64,000 nucleotides of DNA from an uncultured Eubacteriales bacterium (GTDB lineage Bacteria > Bacillota > Clostridia > Christensenellales > Aristaeellaceae). The translations under genes and the position numbers were made by a program. Of this stretch, positions 52,922 through 60,752 are shown piece by piece (within the stretch, counting starts at the first letter, position 1; every line of letters begins with the position of its first letter). The stretch lies in NCBI GenBank assembly GCA_900542445.1, contig UQNN01000007.1, forward strand, positions 88,886 to 152,885, read 5' to 3'. The notes beneath the pieces are model-generated. The model did no database searches, was not told where the DNA came from, and saw only the letters and a program-made list of their open reading frames with translations.

Positions 52922-52997
52922 AAATCAAGAAATTCAGCTATTCTTTCATTGGCAGAAAGGGCTCTTTTCCCCCTTCGGGGGGAGAAGAGCTTTTTTT
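52922..52997 (+). repeat. Family C element, copy C2, ending in a terminator
   Basis: The conserved box AAATCAAGAAATTCAGCTAT, continuing with TCTTTCATTGGCAGAAAGG, is followed by GCTCTTTTCCCCC-TTCG-GGGGGAGAAGAGC and seven T. It is a strong terminator for the DUF6020-like c/d pair and a close relative of copy C1 at 29.9 kb in the opposite orientation. Confidence 0.75.
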
Positions 52998-53072
52998 CTA
53001 TAATTCTGAAGCAGCAGTTTTTTTGCGTCCTTCATCCATCCCCTGCATATGAAAAAAATTTTGCTTTTCCCC

Positions 53073-53101
53073 TTGACAAACGCCTTGTCCAAGTGTATGA
53101 T
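53073..53101 (+). promoter_or_regulatory. Promoter of the GntR-ABC operon
   Basis: Perfect TTGACA, a 17-base spacer and TATGAT. Confidence 0.88.
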
Positions 53102-53121
53102 TGTGTTAAGCGCTTAATACA
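53102..53121. promoter_or_regulatory. Candidate GntR (YtrA-type) operator
   Basis: TGTG-TTAAGCGCTTAA-TACA: a perfect 12-base palindrome in a 20-base near-palindrome, covering the predicted transcription start just after the -10 box. The position is ideal for autorepression by the following gene. Confidence 0.65.
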
Positions 53122-53147
53122 GTCATACAAGAAAGGAGTCTCATTCT

Positions 53148-53507
53148 ATGGATTGGACAATCGTCGCCGGGCGGCCTGTCTATCTCCAGCTGATCGAACA
53201 GCTGGAACTTGCCATCATCACCGGCGAATATCCGCCGGGAGAAAAAATTCCCGGCGTGCGCGACCTCGCCGCTCAGGCGCAGGTCAACCCGAATACCATG
53301 CAGCGCGCGCTGGCCGAATTGGAAGCGCGCGGCCTGCTGGAAACCCAGCGGACGGCGGGGCGAACCGTCACATCCGACACGGAAAAACTGGCGCAGGCAC
53401 GGCAGTCGCTGGCCCGGAAGCTGGTTCATGATTTTTATCGTCAGGCGGCGGCGCTCGGCCTCACAAAAGCCGAACTGGCCGCGCTGCTTGAACAGGAGGA
53501 GGGGTAA
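53148..53507 (+). CDS. GntR-family regulator, YtrA subfamily
   Basis: 119 residues, the short YtrA form: an N-terminal winged helix (VYLQLIEQLELAIITGEYPP, then IPGVRDLAAQAQVNPNTMQR) and only a short helical dimerisation tail, no effector domain. YtrA-type repressors control adjacent ABC transporters, often in response to wall-active antibiotics. AAAGGAG lies before the ATG. A palindrome over the start point is its likely target. First gene of the three-gene operon. Confidence 0.93.
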   Translation: MDWTIVAGRPVYLQLIEQLELAIITGEYPPGEKIPGVRDLAAQAQVNPNTMQRALAELEARGLLETQRTAGRTVTSDTEKLAQARQSLARKLVHDFYRQAAALGLTKAELAALLEQEEG

Positions 53508-53509
53508 TC

Positions 53510-54208
53510 ATGGCGGCTATTTACACCGCAAACCATCTTGAAAAGAAATACGGAGGGCGTGCCGCGCTGCGCGACGTGAGCTTCTCGATCGAGCCGGGAA
53601 AGCTGGTCGGTCTGCTCGGCCCGAACGGCGCGGGCAAATCCACGCTGATCAAATGCTCAATGGGGCTGCTCACGCCGACTTCCGGCGAAATTGCCATCGG
53701 CGGCGTGAAACCCGGCCCGGCGAGCAAGTCCATCACATCCTATCTGCCCGACCGCATGGCGCTCTCTTCAGGCCTGCGCGTGCGCGACGCGGTAGCGATG
53801 TACGCGGATTTCTTCATGGATTTCGACCGTACAAAGGCGCGCGACATGCTGCTGGATTTGAAACTCGACGACGGCCAGCGCATCGGCGCGATGAGCAAAG
53901 GCATGCGGGAAAAAATGCAGCTCTGCCTGGTGATGGCGCGCGCCGCGCGGCTGTACCTGCTCGATGAGCCGCTGGGCGGCGTCGATCCGGCTGCGCGGGA
54001 TTACATTTTGAACACCATTCTGCGCAATTACAGCGAAAACGCGTCCGTCGTGCTCTCCACCCATCTGATCGGGGATATCGAGCGCGTGCTGGACGAGGTG
54101 CTGATGCTCAAAGATAACACGGTTTTCCTGCATCAGAGCGTGGATGAGCTGCGCGAGGAACACGGGTGCAGCGTGGATGAATACTTCAGGGAGGTGTTTC
54201 GGGCATGA
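53510..54208 (+). CDS. ABC transporter ATP-binding protein (YtrB-like)
   Basis: 232 residues. Walker A GLLGPNGAGKSTLI, signature variant MSKGMREKMQL in place of LSGGQ, Walker B LYLLDEPLGGVD and the switch histidine in STHLIGD. The short C-terminus fits exporters of the YtrB type. AGGAGGAGGGG precedes the ATG, two bases after the regulator stop. It pairs with the following permease. Confidence 0.94.
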   Translation: MAAIYTANHLEKKYGGRAALRDVSFSIEPGKLVGLLGPNGAGKSTLIKCSMGLLTPTSGEIAIGGVKPGPASKSITSYLPDRMALSSGLRVRDAVAMYADFFMDFDRTKARDMLLDLKLDDGQRIGAMSKGMREKMQLCLVMARAARLYLLDEPLGGVDPAARDYILNTILRNYSENASVVLSTHLIGDIERVLDEVLMLKDNTVFLHQSVDELREEHGCSVDEYFREVFRA

Positions 54209-55026
54209 TTCGCAAATTGCTCAAAGTTGAATTTCGGGACGCGCTTTCCTCCATGCTGCCCATAGGCGTCGGCATGGTCGCGCTGAGCGCACTGGTGGCG
54301 CTGACCTCCGTGCTCACCGGACGGCTCGGCTTCCATTCCGGCCATTGGGATTGGCTGAACGCCCTGCTGTCTTTCGCGACAGGCGTGTGCTTCATTGCGG
54401 TGCTGGTGGTCTGCTTCGCCGCGAACGTCAACCGCTTTTTCCGCATGCTCGGCGAGGAAGGCTATGTTCAGCTGGTCCTGCCCGCGACGATGGGCCAACA
54501 CATCGCGGCCAAGCTGATTGCCGCCGTCGCGACGACGCTGCTGACCTTCGTCTTTCTGGCCGCCTGCACCTTTTTGATGGCGCTGCCGACCAGCGTCAAC
54601 GCTTTCGCCGCTTTCCTTCGCGAAACGGGCAGCGCGATTCACAGCCTCGGTCTGCCCGCATCGCTGCTGCTTGCGTTGTTTGTCGTGCTGGGTATCGCGA
54701 TCGTCTATCTGCACACATATCTCTCCATCGCAATCGGCAGTCTGTTCACCCAGCACCGCAAGCTGGCGAGCATCATCGCGTTTTTCGCGCTGCAATTCAT
54801 CGCGCAGATTCTGTTCATGCTGGTCATTTACTTCGTCGCGACGCACATGGAGGCCTTCATAGATGGTCTCAGCCAGTTCGCCATCAACCTGCTCAGCAGC
54901 CCAAACGGAGAGTTGAAAGCGTTTTACGGTTCGCTCATTGGCGCTTCAGCGGTTGAAGCCGCCATCGATGCGGTTCTCTGGCTCGTCACGCAGACAATTC
55001 TCACCAAAAAGCTGAATCTGCCGTAA
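54205..55026 (+). CDS. ABC transporter permease of the GntR-controlled operon
   Basis: 273 residues with six hydrophobic helices (near 15-38, 55-80, 110-135, 155-180, 190-215 and 245-265). It resembles ABC-2-type permeases of antibiotic-response operons, without a clear motif. It overlaps the ATPase gene by four bases (ATGA). Substrate unknown; wall-stress peptide or lipid export is inferred from the YtrA-type regulator. Confidence 0.85.
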   Translation: MIRKLLKVEFRDALSSMLPIGVGMVALSALVALTSVLTGRLGFHSGHWDWLNALLSFATGVCFIAVLVVCFAANVNRFFRMLGEEGYVQLVLPATMGQHIAAKLIAAVATTLLTFVFLAACTFLMALPTSVNAFAAFLRETGSAIHSLGLPASLLLALFVVLGIAIVYLHTYLSIAIGSLFTQHRKLASIIAFFALQFIAQILFMLVIYFVATHMEAFIDGLSQFAINLLSSPNGELKAFYGSLIGASAVEAAIDAVLWLVTQTILTKKLNLP

Positions 55027-55044
55027 AAGAACGAACGGAACGGC

Positions 55045-55125
55045 GGGGCTTTGCCCCACACCCCAGCAGGAACCTGAGGTTCCTGCATTTTCCGCTTCAT
55101 GGATTGCTCCACAATCCATTCCATA
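55045..55125. repeat. Family A repeat, copy A10 (half element)
   Basis: GGGGC-TTT-GCCCC, ACCCCA, GCAGGAACCT/AGGTTCCTGC, TTTTCCGC, ATGGATTG-CTCCA-CAATCCAT. It lies 18 bases after the ABC permease stop and runs straight into a terminator. Confidence 0.75.
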
Positions 55126-55126
55126 T

Positions 55127-55166
55127 AAAAAGCGACGTACTCATCCATTGAGCTGCGTCGCTTTTT
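55127..55166. terminator. Terminator of the GntR-ABC operon
   Basis: AAAAAGCGACG / CGTCGCTTTTT with an 18-base loop. The following 55167-55333 holds only G/C-rich hairpins (CCGGACG..CGTCCGG; TTAAGGGGGAGA..TCTCCCCCTAA) and no gene. Confidence 0.82.
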
Positions 55167-55333
55167 ACGTTCTTCTCCCCCGGACGCGCCCCGCAGGGCT
55201 TTCGTCCGGGACGTAACCCCCGTTCCCGGGCGCAGGGTGTCCCTGCTCGTTTTAATGGGGGTTATGGGGTTCTCAGGGAATTTAAGGGGGAGAAATCGAA
55301 ATCTCCCCCTAATCCCCTAAGCCTGCGGAGCAT

Positions 55334-55729
55334 TTATAAATCATCCGAACTCACGCCGCCGCCATAGCGCTTGAGTACGTATTCCCCGTTCTCGTCCTTC
55401 TCGTAATCAAAACCATAGTCGCCGTTCTTGCCGTTCAGCTTATAGCTGATGGTCACGATCACGCGGTCAGCCTTCGTGTTTTTGCAGGCCACGCCGGTTT
55501 CCTTGACCGTCGCATCCGGAAACGCTTCGGTGAATAGGCTGACCGCCTTTTCCCTCACGACGGGCACAAAGCTCCAATCGATGTCCCCGCCGTTATTCTG
55601 CGGCGTTTCCACCTGATTGCTTTGAATCTTCTCCCCCGCCTCGTGCAGCGCGTTTTCAATGCCCGTGCAGCCGGAAAGGGATATCAGCAGCGCGATGAGG
55701 ATCAGAAGAAAACATGTTTTTTTCATCAT
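55334..55729 (-). CDS. Small lipoprotein, unknown function
   Basis: 131 residues. Signal peptide with a clear lipobox (LLISLSGC, Cys at position 21), then a short linker and a compact beta-rich domain ending VSSDDL. No family recognised. AAGGAG precedes the first of two adjacent ATGs. It lies 62 bases downstream of the MocR gene in the same direction. Expected to be anchored on the outer face of the membrane. Confidence 0.8.
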   Translation of the reverse strand: MMKKTCFLLILIALLISLSGCTGIENALHEAGEKIQSNQVETPQNNGGDIDWSFVPVVREKAVSLFTEAFPDATVKETGVACKNTKADRVIVTISYKLNGKNGDYGFDYEKDENGEYVLKRYGGGVSSDDL

Positions 55730-55791
55730 ATGGACGTCTCCTTTTTCTGAACAAAAAGCCGTGTAATTTTAAAACTTACACTGTATGTTTT

Positions 55792-57138
55792 TTATCCCCA
55801 CGCCTTTTTCAGCGCGGAAAGCCCCTGCCGGATCTGTTCTTCATCCATGCCGGAAAAACCGAGCAGCACGACGCGGCTTTCGTCGTTCTGCATCACCGCG
55901 TAATCAGAGAGACGCGTCAGGTACACGCCCGCCTGTTCGGCCAGCGGCGCCAGCTCGCGCGCGGGCGCTTTGCCGCCGACACGAAGCAGCGCGTACAGCC
56001 CCGCGCCGCACGGCGCGATGTCGCCAAGGTTCAGCGTCTGCACAGCTTCCGTCAGCGCCGCCAGACGCGCGCGGTAGATCACGCGCATCCGCGCGATGTG
56101 CCGCTCCAAAAAGCCGCCGGCGATGAACTTGCGCAGCGTCTCCTGCTCAAAGCCGGGCACGGTGCAGGCCGCGTGCATCGTCCGATAGCGCGCCGCCAGC
56201 TCTTCGGGCAGCACCATGAAACTCAGGCGCAGACCGGGCGCGAGCGTCCGCGAAAAGGTGTTCATATAGACGACCTGCCGCCCGCCGTCCATCGCGCGCA
56301 AAGCAGGCGCGCCCGCGCCGGAAAAGCGGAACTCACTGTCGTAATCGTCCTCCAAAATATAACCGCCCGTCTCGCGCGCCCAGCGCAGCAGCGCTTCCCG
56401 CTGGCCGGGCTGCATCTCCTCGCCCGTCGGAAATTGATGGGTCGGGGTAACGTAGGCCGCGCCTGCGCCGCTTCGATACAGTTCGCGCACGTCGATGGCC
56501 CCGCCTGAAAGCGGCGTCGGCGCAATCCGCGCGCCGCTGACCACCAGAATGCGCCGCACACGCGAATAGCCGGGGTCCTCCACCGCAAAAAGGCGTTCCC
56601 GCCCGATCAGCGCAACCAATGCGGAAACCAGCACCTCCGTGCCCGCGCCGAGGACGATGGCATCCGGCGGCACATCCATCCCGCGCATGCGATGCAGATA
56701 GCCTGCGATCTCCCGGCGAAGCGCCGGTTCGCCCTGAGGATCGCCGGAAAGCAGCAGCGTTGCGCTCTGTTCGCTGAGCACCTCGCGCATCAGCCGCGCC
56801 CATGTGGCATACGGAAAATGTGCCGCGTCCGCCGCGCCCGTGCCGAAATTCCAGCGCACAGGCGGTTTTTCCCCTGTAGCCGCGCCGACGTTTGGCGTCT
56901 GTTCCAGCGCATAAATGCCGCTTCGGGGTCGGCTTTCGCAAAGCCCTTCGCTGATGAGCCGCGCATACGCCGCCTCCACCGTCGCCGTGCTGACGCTCAG
57001 GTGCGCCGCCAGCTCGCGCTTGGAGGGCATGCGCTCGCCCGGCCGAATACCGCCGCGCTCCATTTCGCGCTTGAGCGCGGTGTAGAGCTGTTCGCAAAGG
57101 GGCGTTCTACTCGCCGGTTCCAATGTACACGTAAACAT
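55792..57138 (-). CDS. MocR-type GntR/aminotransferase regulator with Schiff-base lysine replaced
   Basis: 448 residues. An N-terminal GntR winged helix (about 10-76, RTPLCEQLYTALKREMERGG, PSKRELAAHLSVSTATVEAA) is joined to a fold type I aminotransferase domain (about 110-445). Family blocks are ILEDDYDSEFRF (PLP-phenolate Asp) and TPTHQFPTGEEM. The PLP loop, normally GTFSK..P.LRLG, reads NTFSRTLAPGLRLS: the Schiff-base lysine is Arg297 (codon CGG at 56248-56250). So it should not form the internal aldimine used by GabR and PdxR. No pdxST or gab genes are adjacent. Confidence 0.88.
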   Translation of the reverse strand: MFTCTLEPASRTPLCEQLYTALKREMERGGIRPGERMPSKRELAAHLSVSTATVEAAYARLISEGLCESRPRSGIYALEQTPNVGAATGEKPPVRWNFGTGAADAAHFPYATWARLMREVLSEQSATLLLSGDPQGEPALRREIAGYLHRMRGMDVPPDAIVLGAGTEVLVSALVALIGRERLFAVEDPGYSRVRRILVVSGARIAPTPLSGGAIDVRELYRSGAGAAYVTPTHQFPTGEEMQPGQREALLRWARETGGYILEDDYDSEFRFSGAGAPALRAMDGGRQVVYMNTFSRTLAPGLRLSFMVLPEELAARYRTMHAACTVPGFEQETLRKFIAGGFLERHIARMRVIYRARLAALTEAVQTLNLGDIAPCGAGLYALLRVGGKAPARELAPLAEQAGVYLTRLSDYAVMQNDESRVVLLGFSGMDEEQIRQGLSALKKAWG

Positions 57139-57150
57139 GTTTCATCCTTT

Positions 57151-57312
57151 GGGGCTTTGCCCCAAACCCCACCAAGAACCTGAGGTTCTTGGATTTCCCA
57201 CCTTCCGGCAACAATGTTGCCGGATTGATTTTTTACCCATCGCGAAGCGAAACGGAAGGTGCAGGGAACTCAGTTTCCTGCCGGGGCGTGGGGCAGCGCC
57301 CCACTGTCCCCC
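57151..57312. repeat. Family A repeat, copy A11 (full), overlapping a gene end
   Basis: GGGGC-TTT-GCCCC, AAACCCC, ACCAAGAACCT/AGGTTCTTGG, TTCCGGCAACA/TGTTGCCGGA, ATCGCGAAGCGA, GCAGGGAACT/AGTTTCCTGC, CGGGGCG, GGGGC-AGC-GCCCC and terminal TGTCCCC. Bases 57270-57312 also encode the last codons of the Tet(M)-like gene. Confidence 0.85.
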
Positions 57313-59246
57313 TCTCCAACCTCCGCCTCGCAGTGCGCCCAGTCGCGGACATGATCCCACGCAACGTAAAAACCCGCGCCGTGGCTGCAAAAAACGCTTC
57401 CGGGCGGGTTCTGTACGTCCGCCAGCGCGTCGTATCCGAGCTTCTGCACGACTTCCGCCTGATTTTTGCAGGGTTCATAACGGTAAAACCACGATGCAAT
57501 GCGCCCGTGGCCGCGCGTGGATGCGGCGAACTTCGTCGGATAATCCCAAAACATCGCCGCCGTGCATGCGCCCGTCAACGTCGTCTCTTCGCCGTCCGTT
57601 TCGGATGCGTCCAGCTGCGCGCCGATGCGCAGCAACTCGCCCGTCACCCGCGCCAACGCCCCGCTCGGCATCGCCAGCTCAAACCGAACAACCGGCTCAA
57701 GCAGCACGTTTTCCGCCTGCATCAGCGCATTGCGGATCGCGCGGCAGGTCGCTTCGCGAAAGTCGCCGCCCTCTGTGTGCTTGAGGTGCGCGCGCCCTGC
57801 AATCAACCGCACATGCACATCCGTCAGCGGGCTGCCCGTCAGCACGCCGGGATGCTCCCGCTCAAAGACGTGCGTGCGAATCAGCCGCTTCCAGTTCTCG
57901 TCCAGCGAATTGGGCGGGCAGTCCGCCGTAAACGTGACGCCGCTCCCCGGCGCGCCGGGTTCCAGCCTGAGCCATACCTCGGCATAGTGCCTCAGCGGCT
58001 CGTAATGCCCGATGCCCACGACGGGCGCGTCAATCGTCTCCTTGTAGAGCACGTGCGGCGGCAGCATGCGCACCCTGTCGCCAAATCGCGACGCTAAAAC
58101 GCCTTGCAGCACCTCGACCTGCACCGCGCCCATCACGCCGACGGATACGCCCTCCGCCTCTGGACGAACGGAAAGCAGCGGATCTTCTTCCTCCAGCTCG
58201 CGCAGGTGCATCAGCAGCGTGCTCTGCGTCAGCGGCTCGACCGGCTCCACCTGCACGCTCATCAGCGGCACGGTTTCGGGCGCTTCAAGGCCGCAATCCG
58301 CGCCAATGCGCTCCCCCGGTTTGGCCGAAAGCCCTGCCAGCGCGACGGTCTGCCCCGCATGCGCTTCGCCCATCGTCAATAGTTTTCCGCCCTGCGGCGC
58401 GAGAACCGCCGCCACTTTGCACGCGCCGGAGAGCGTCTGCACCTCGTCGCGCGCATGCAGAACGCCGCCCGTCACTTTCACATACGTATAGCGAACGCCG
58501 CCGACGCGCCGCACCCGATACGCCTTTGCGGAAAACGGCAGGCGTTCCTTCTGCGCATAATTCGTGCGGCAGAGCGCGCCGACGGCCTCGATCAGCGCGT
58601 CCACGCCCATATCATTCAGCGCGCTGCCCGCCAAAACCGGATAAAGCGCGCAGGCCGCAAACGCGCGCCGCGCGCCCGAAAGATAGTCCGCTTTCGTCGC
58701 GGTTTCATCCAGATGCTGTTCCAGAAGGACTTCGTCGCGCTCGGCCAGCGCCTCGCGCACGTCGCCCGCCATCAGCACGCAGTCGCCGGAAAGCAGCCTG
58801 CGCATCTGCGCCGTGACGCGCAAAACATCCGCGCCCTCTCTGTCCGTCTTATTCAGAAAGATGATCGTCGGTATTTTCCGCTTTTGCAGCAGCTTGAAGA
58901 GCGTCGCCGTGTGGCTCTGCACGCCTTCCGCACAGGAGACGACCAGCAGCGCCGCATCCAGCACGGAAAGCGCGCGCTCCATCTCGCCGGAAAAATCGAC
59001 GTGCCCCGGCGTATCCATCAGCGTGACGAGCAGCGGCTCGTCCCCCGAAACGGGCCACTCCAGCGTCGCCTGCTCGGTAAAAATCGTGATGCCGCGCGCG
59101 CGTTCCATCGGGTCGTCGTCCATGAATGCGTCGCCGTGATCGACGCGTCCGCACGCGCGAATCACGCCCGCGTGCCGAAGCAGCTGTTCGCAGAGCGTCG
59201 TCTTGCCCGCATCGACATGCGCCGCAACCCCCAGCGTCAGATTCAT
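57270..59246 (-). CDS. Tet(M)/ribosomal-protection-like translational GTPase
   Basis: 658 residues, EF-G-like. LGVAAHVDAGKTTLCEQLL, RGITIFTEQATL, DTPGHVDFSGEMERALSVLD and FLNKTDREGAD match the Tet(M)/Tet(W) G domain, with EF-G domains II-V after it, including LEPVVRFELAMPSGALARV. Chromosomal relatives in Clostridia are common and most are not shown to give tetracycline resistance. The last residues, GALPHAPAGN, are encoded by repeat A11. Its ATG overlaps the trmD stop by four bases, unusual company for an acquired resistance gene. Confidence 0.85.
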   Translation of the reverse strand: MNLTLGVAAHVDAGKTTLCEQLLRHAGVIRACGRVDHGDAFMDDDPMERARGITIFTEQATLEWPVSGDEPLLVTLMDTPGHVDFSGEMERALSVLDAALLVVSCAEGVQSHTATLFKLLQKRKIPTIIFLNKTDREGADVLRVTAQMRRLLSGDCVLMAGDVREALAERDEVLLEQHLDETATKADYLSGARRAFAACALYPVLAGSALNDMGVDALIEAVGALCRTNYAQKERLPFSAKAYRVRRVGGVRYTYVKVTGGVLHARDEVQTLSGACKVAAVLAPQGGKLLTMGEAHAGQTVALAGLSAKPGERIGADCGLEAPETVPLMSVQVEPVEPLTQSTLLMHLRELEEEDPLLSVRPEAEGVSVGVMGAVQVEVLQGVLASRFGDRVRMLPPHVLYKETIDAPVVGIGHYEPLRHYAEVWLRLEPGAPGSGVTFTADCPPNSLDENWKRLIRTHVFEREHPGVLTGSPLTDVHVRLIAGRAHLKHTEGGDFREATCRAIRNALMQAENVLLEPVVRFELAMPSGALARVTGELLRIGAQLDASETDGEETTLTGACTAAMFWDYPTKFAASTRGHGRIASWFYRYEPCKNQAEVVQKLGYDALADVQNPPGSVFCSHGAGFYVAWDHVRDWAHCEAEVGEGDSGALPHAPAGN

Positions 59247-60028
59247 GGCTGTTCCTCCGCCTGTCCTTCATGCGCTTTTTCGTCCTCTTCGCGAATGCGG
59301 TCAAACACCGCGTCCACCACCTTCTGCTGATGGCGCGTGAATTTGCGCCCCTTGAGATAGGCGCGCGCCATTTCCGGCCGACGGCGGAGCGTGATATAGA
59401 GCGATTCGCTGATCTGCCAATCGACAATGTGCGCGTGGTTGCCGCCCAGCAGCGGTTCGGGCACGTTCAGCCCCTCGAACTCACGCGGGCGGGTGTACTG
59501 CGGATATTCCAGCAGACCGGAAGAAAAGCTCTCCGTCTGCGCGCTCTCCTCGCAGCCGAGCACGCCCGGCACAAGCCGCGCCACGCAGTCCACCAGCACC
59601 ATCGCGCCCAGCTCGCCGCCGGTCAGAATATAGTCGCCGATGGAAAGCTCCTCATCGATGCACAAATCCAGCGCGCGCTGGTCCACGCCCTCGTAATGGC
59701 CGCAAAGCAAAATCAGCTCGTCCTCTTTGGCGAGCTGCTCGGCCTTCTTCTGCGTCAGCGTTTCGCCGCGCGGGGAAAGATAAATGCGCCGCACCTTTCT
59801 GTCCCCCTGCACGTCGCGGATCGCATCCACGATCGGCTGGGCCAGCATCACCATGCCCGCGCCGCCGCCGAAGGGCGCATCGTCCGTGTTATGGTGCTTG
59901 TTTTTGGAATAGGCGCGGATATCCACCTCGCGGATATCCAGAATACCCGCTTTTTCCGCGCGGCCGAGCATGCTCGTATGCAGCGGGGTAAACATCTCCG
60001 GAAAGGTGGTCAAAATCGTGATTTTCAT
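59243..60028 (-). CDS. trmD: tRNA (guanine37-N1)-methyltransferase
   Basis: 261 residues. SPOUT trefoil motifs: MKITILTTFPEMF at the start, APFGGGAGMVM, YLSPRGETLTQ, LLCGHYEGVDQR, GDYILTGGELGAMVLVD. It methylates G37 next to the anticodon and prevents +1 frameshifts. It lacks its usual rpsP-rimM-rplS company and instead overlaps a hypothetical gene upstream and the Tet(M)-like GTPase downstream, each by four bases. Confidence 0.96.
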   Translation of the reverse strand: MKITILTTFPEMFTPLHTSMLGRAEKAGILDIREVDIRAYSKNKHHNTDDAPFGGGAGMVMLAQPIVDAIRDVQGDRKVRRIYLSPRGETLTQKKAEQLAKEDELILLCGHYEGVDQRALDLCIDEELSIGDYILTGGELGAMVLVDCVARLVPGVLGCEESAQTESFSSGLLEYPQYTRPREFEGLNVPEPLLGGNHAHIVDWQISESLYITLRRRPEMARAYLKGRKFTRHQQKVVDAVFDRIREEDEKAHEGQAEEQP

Positions 60029-60621
60029 TTGTCCTCCGTGGGGTCAGGCGCGAGCAGCGTCATCTCCTGCCTAGCCATCTCTTCCAGCACGGCGTACATC
60101 TGCTCTTCCTGGGTGGCGATTTCCAGAATCTCGATTTCGCGCAGGGTGACGGTCTCTTCTTCCGCCTCGCGACCGAAGAAGTCCAGCAGCCGCAGTTTGA
60201 GCCGCAGACCGTTGGCCTCCAGCACGCGGCCCGTGATCATATCGTCGCCCATGATAACCGAGACGATCTCGCCCCGCTCCTTACAGGCGATCAACACGCT
60301 CAGAAGCAGATCGGTATCCTCCGCAGGCGCTTCCGTAAAAAAGCAGCGATGATGCTGCTTGTGATAAGCGAGCAGCATCGCCAGCCGCTGTTCATATTCC
60401 TCCCCCGCGAGCACCTGAATGACGTCCTGATTGCGCCGCACGCGCCAGCCGTCAATCTGCCCCCATGGGCTTAAATCGCACATGAGCACATGCTGCCCGT
60501 CCACCGCCTCGACAAAGCCCGCGGAAAATCCCTCCGGATCGTCCGGATCGGTGTAAACGGAGGCCAGCGCGCCCTGCGCCGCCAAAATCCTGAGCAGATA
60601 AACCATATATCCGTTGGTCAT
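60025..60621 (-). CDS. Conserved hypothetical protein upstream of trmD
   Basis: 198 residues, acidic, no membrane segment. It shows two beta-barrel-like stretches: YTDPDDPEGFSAGFVEAVDG with HVLMCDLSPWG in the first 60 residues, and GEIVSVIMGDDMITGRVLEA with EEETVTLREIEILEI in the last 80. They look like two Sm- or SH3-like small barrels joined by a helix. No named family recognised. It overlaps trmD by four bases, and position suggests a role in RNA modification or translation. Inference only. Confidence 0.7.
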   Translation of the reverse strand: MTNGYMVYLLRILAAQGALASVYTDPDDPEGFSAGFVEAVDGQHVLMCDLSPWGQIDGWRVRRNQDVIQVLAGEEYEQRLAMLLAYHKQHHRCFFTEAPAEDTDLLLSVLIACKERGEIVSVIMGDDMITGRVLEANGLRLKLRLLDFFGREAEEETVTLREIEILEIATQEEQMYAVLEEMARQEMTLLAPDPTEDK

Positions 60622-60633
60622 CGTTTCTTACTC

Positions 60634-60752
60634 CCTCAGTCAGCTTCGCTGACAGCCCCCTCCCAGAGGGAGCCATTTGGTATATACATCATTGCCAAAG
60701 AACAACGCCTCCCTCTTTGAGGGAGGTGGTCGCGTTAGCGACCGGAAGGAGT
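60634..60752. repeat. Family B repeat, copy B6 (full length)
   Basis: CTCCCTCAGTCAGC-TTC-GCTGACAG, CCCCTCC-CAGA-GGGAG, a 25-base A+T-rich middle, CCTCCCTC-TTT-GAGGGAGG, GGTCGC-GTTA-GCGACC, GGAAGGAGT. The two outer sides are inverted relatives. It fills the gap between the methyltransferase stop and the trmD-operon start. Confidence 0.8.

Noticed and set aside
57270..59246. Acquired tetracycline resistance gene
   Set aside because: The gene is translationally coupled to trmD and no mobile-element context is visible, so resistance is not claimed.
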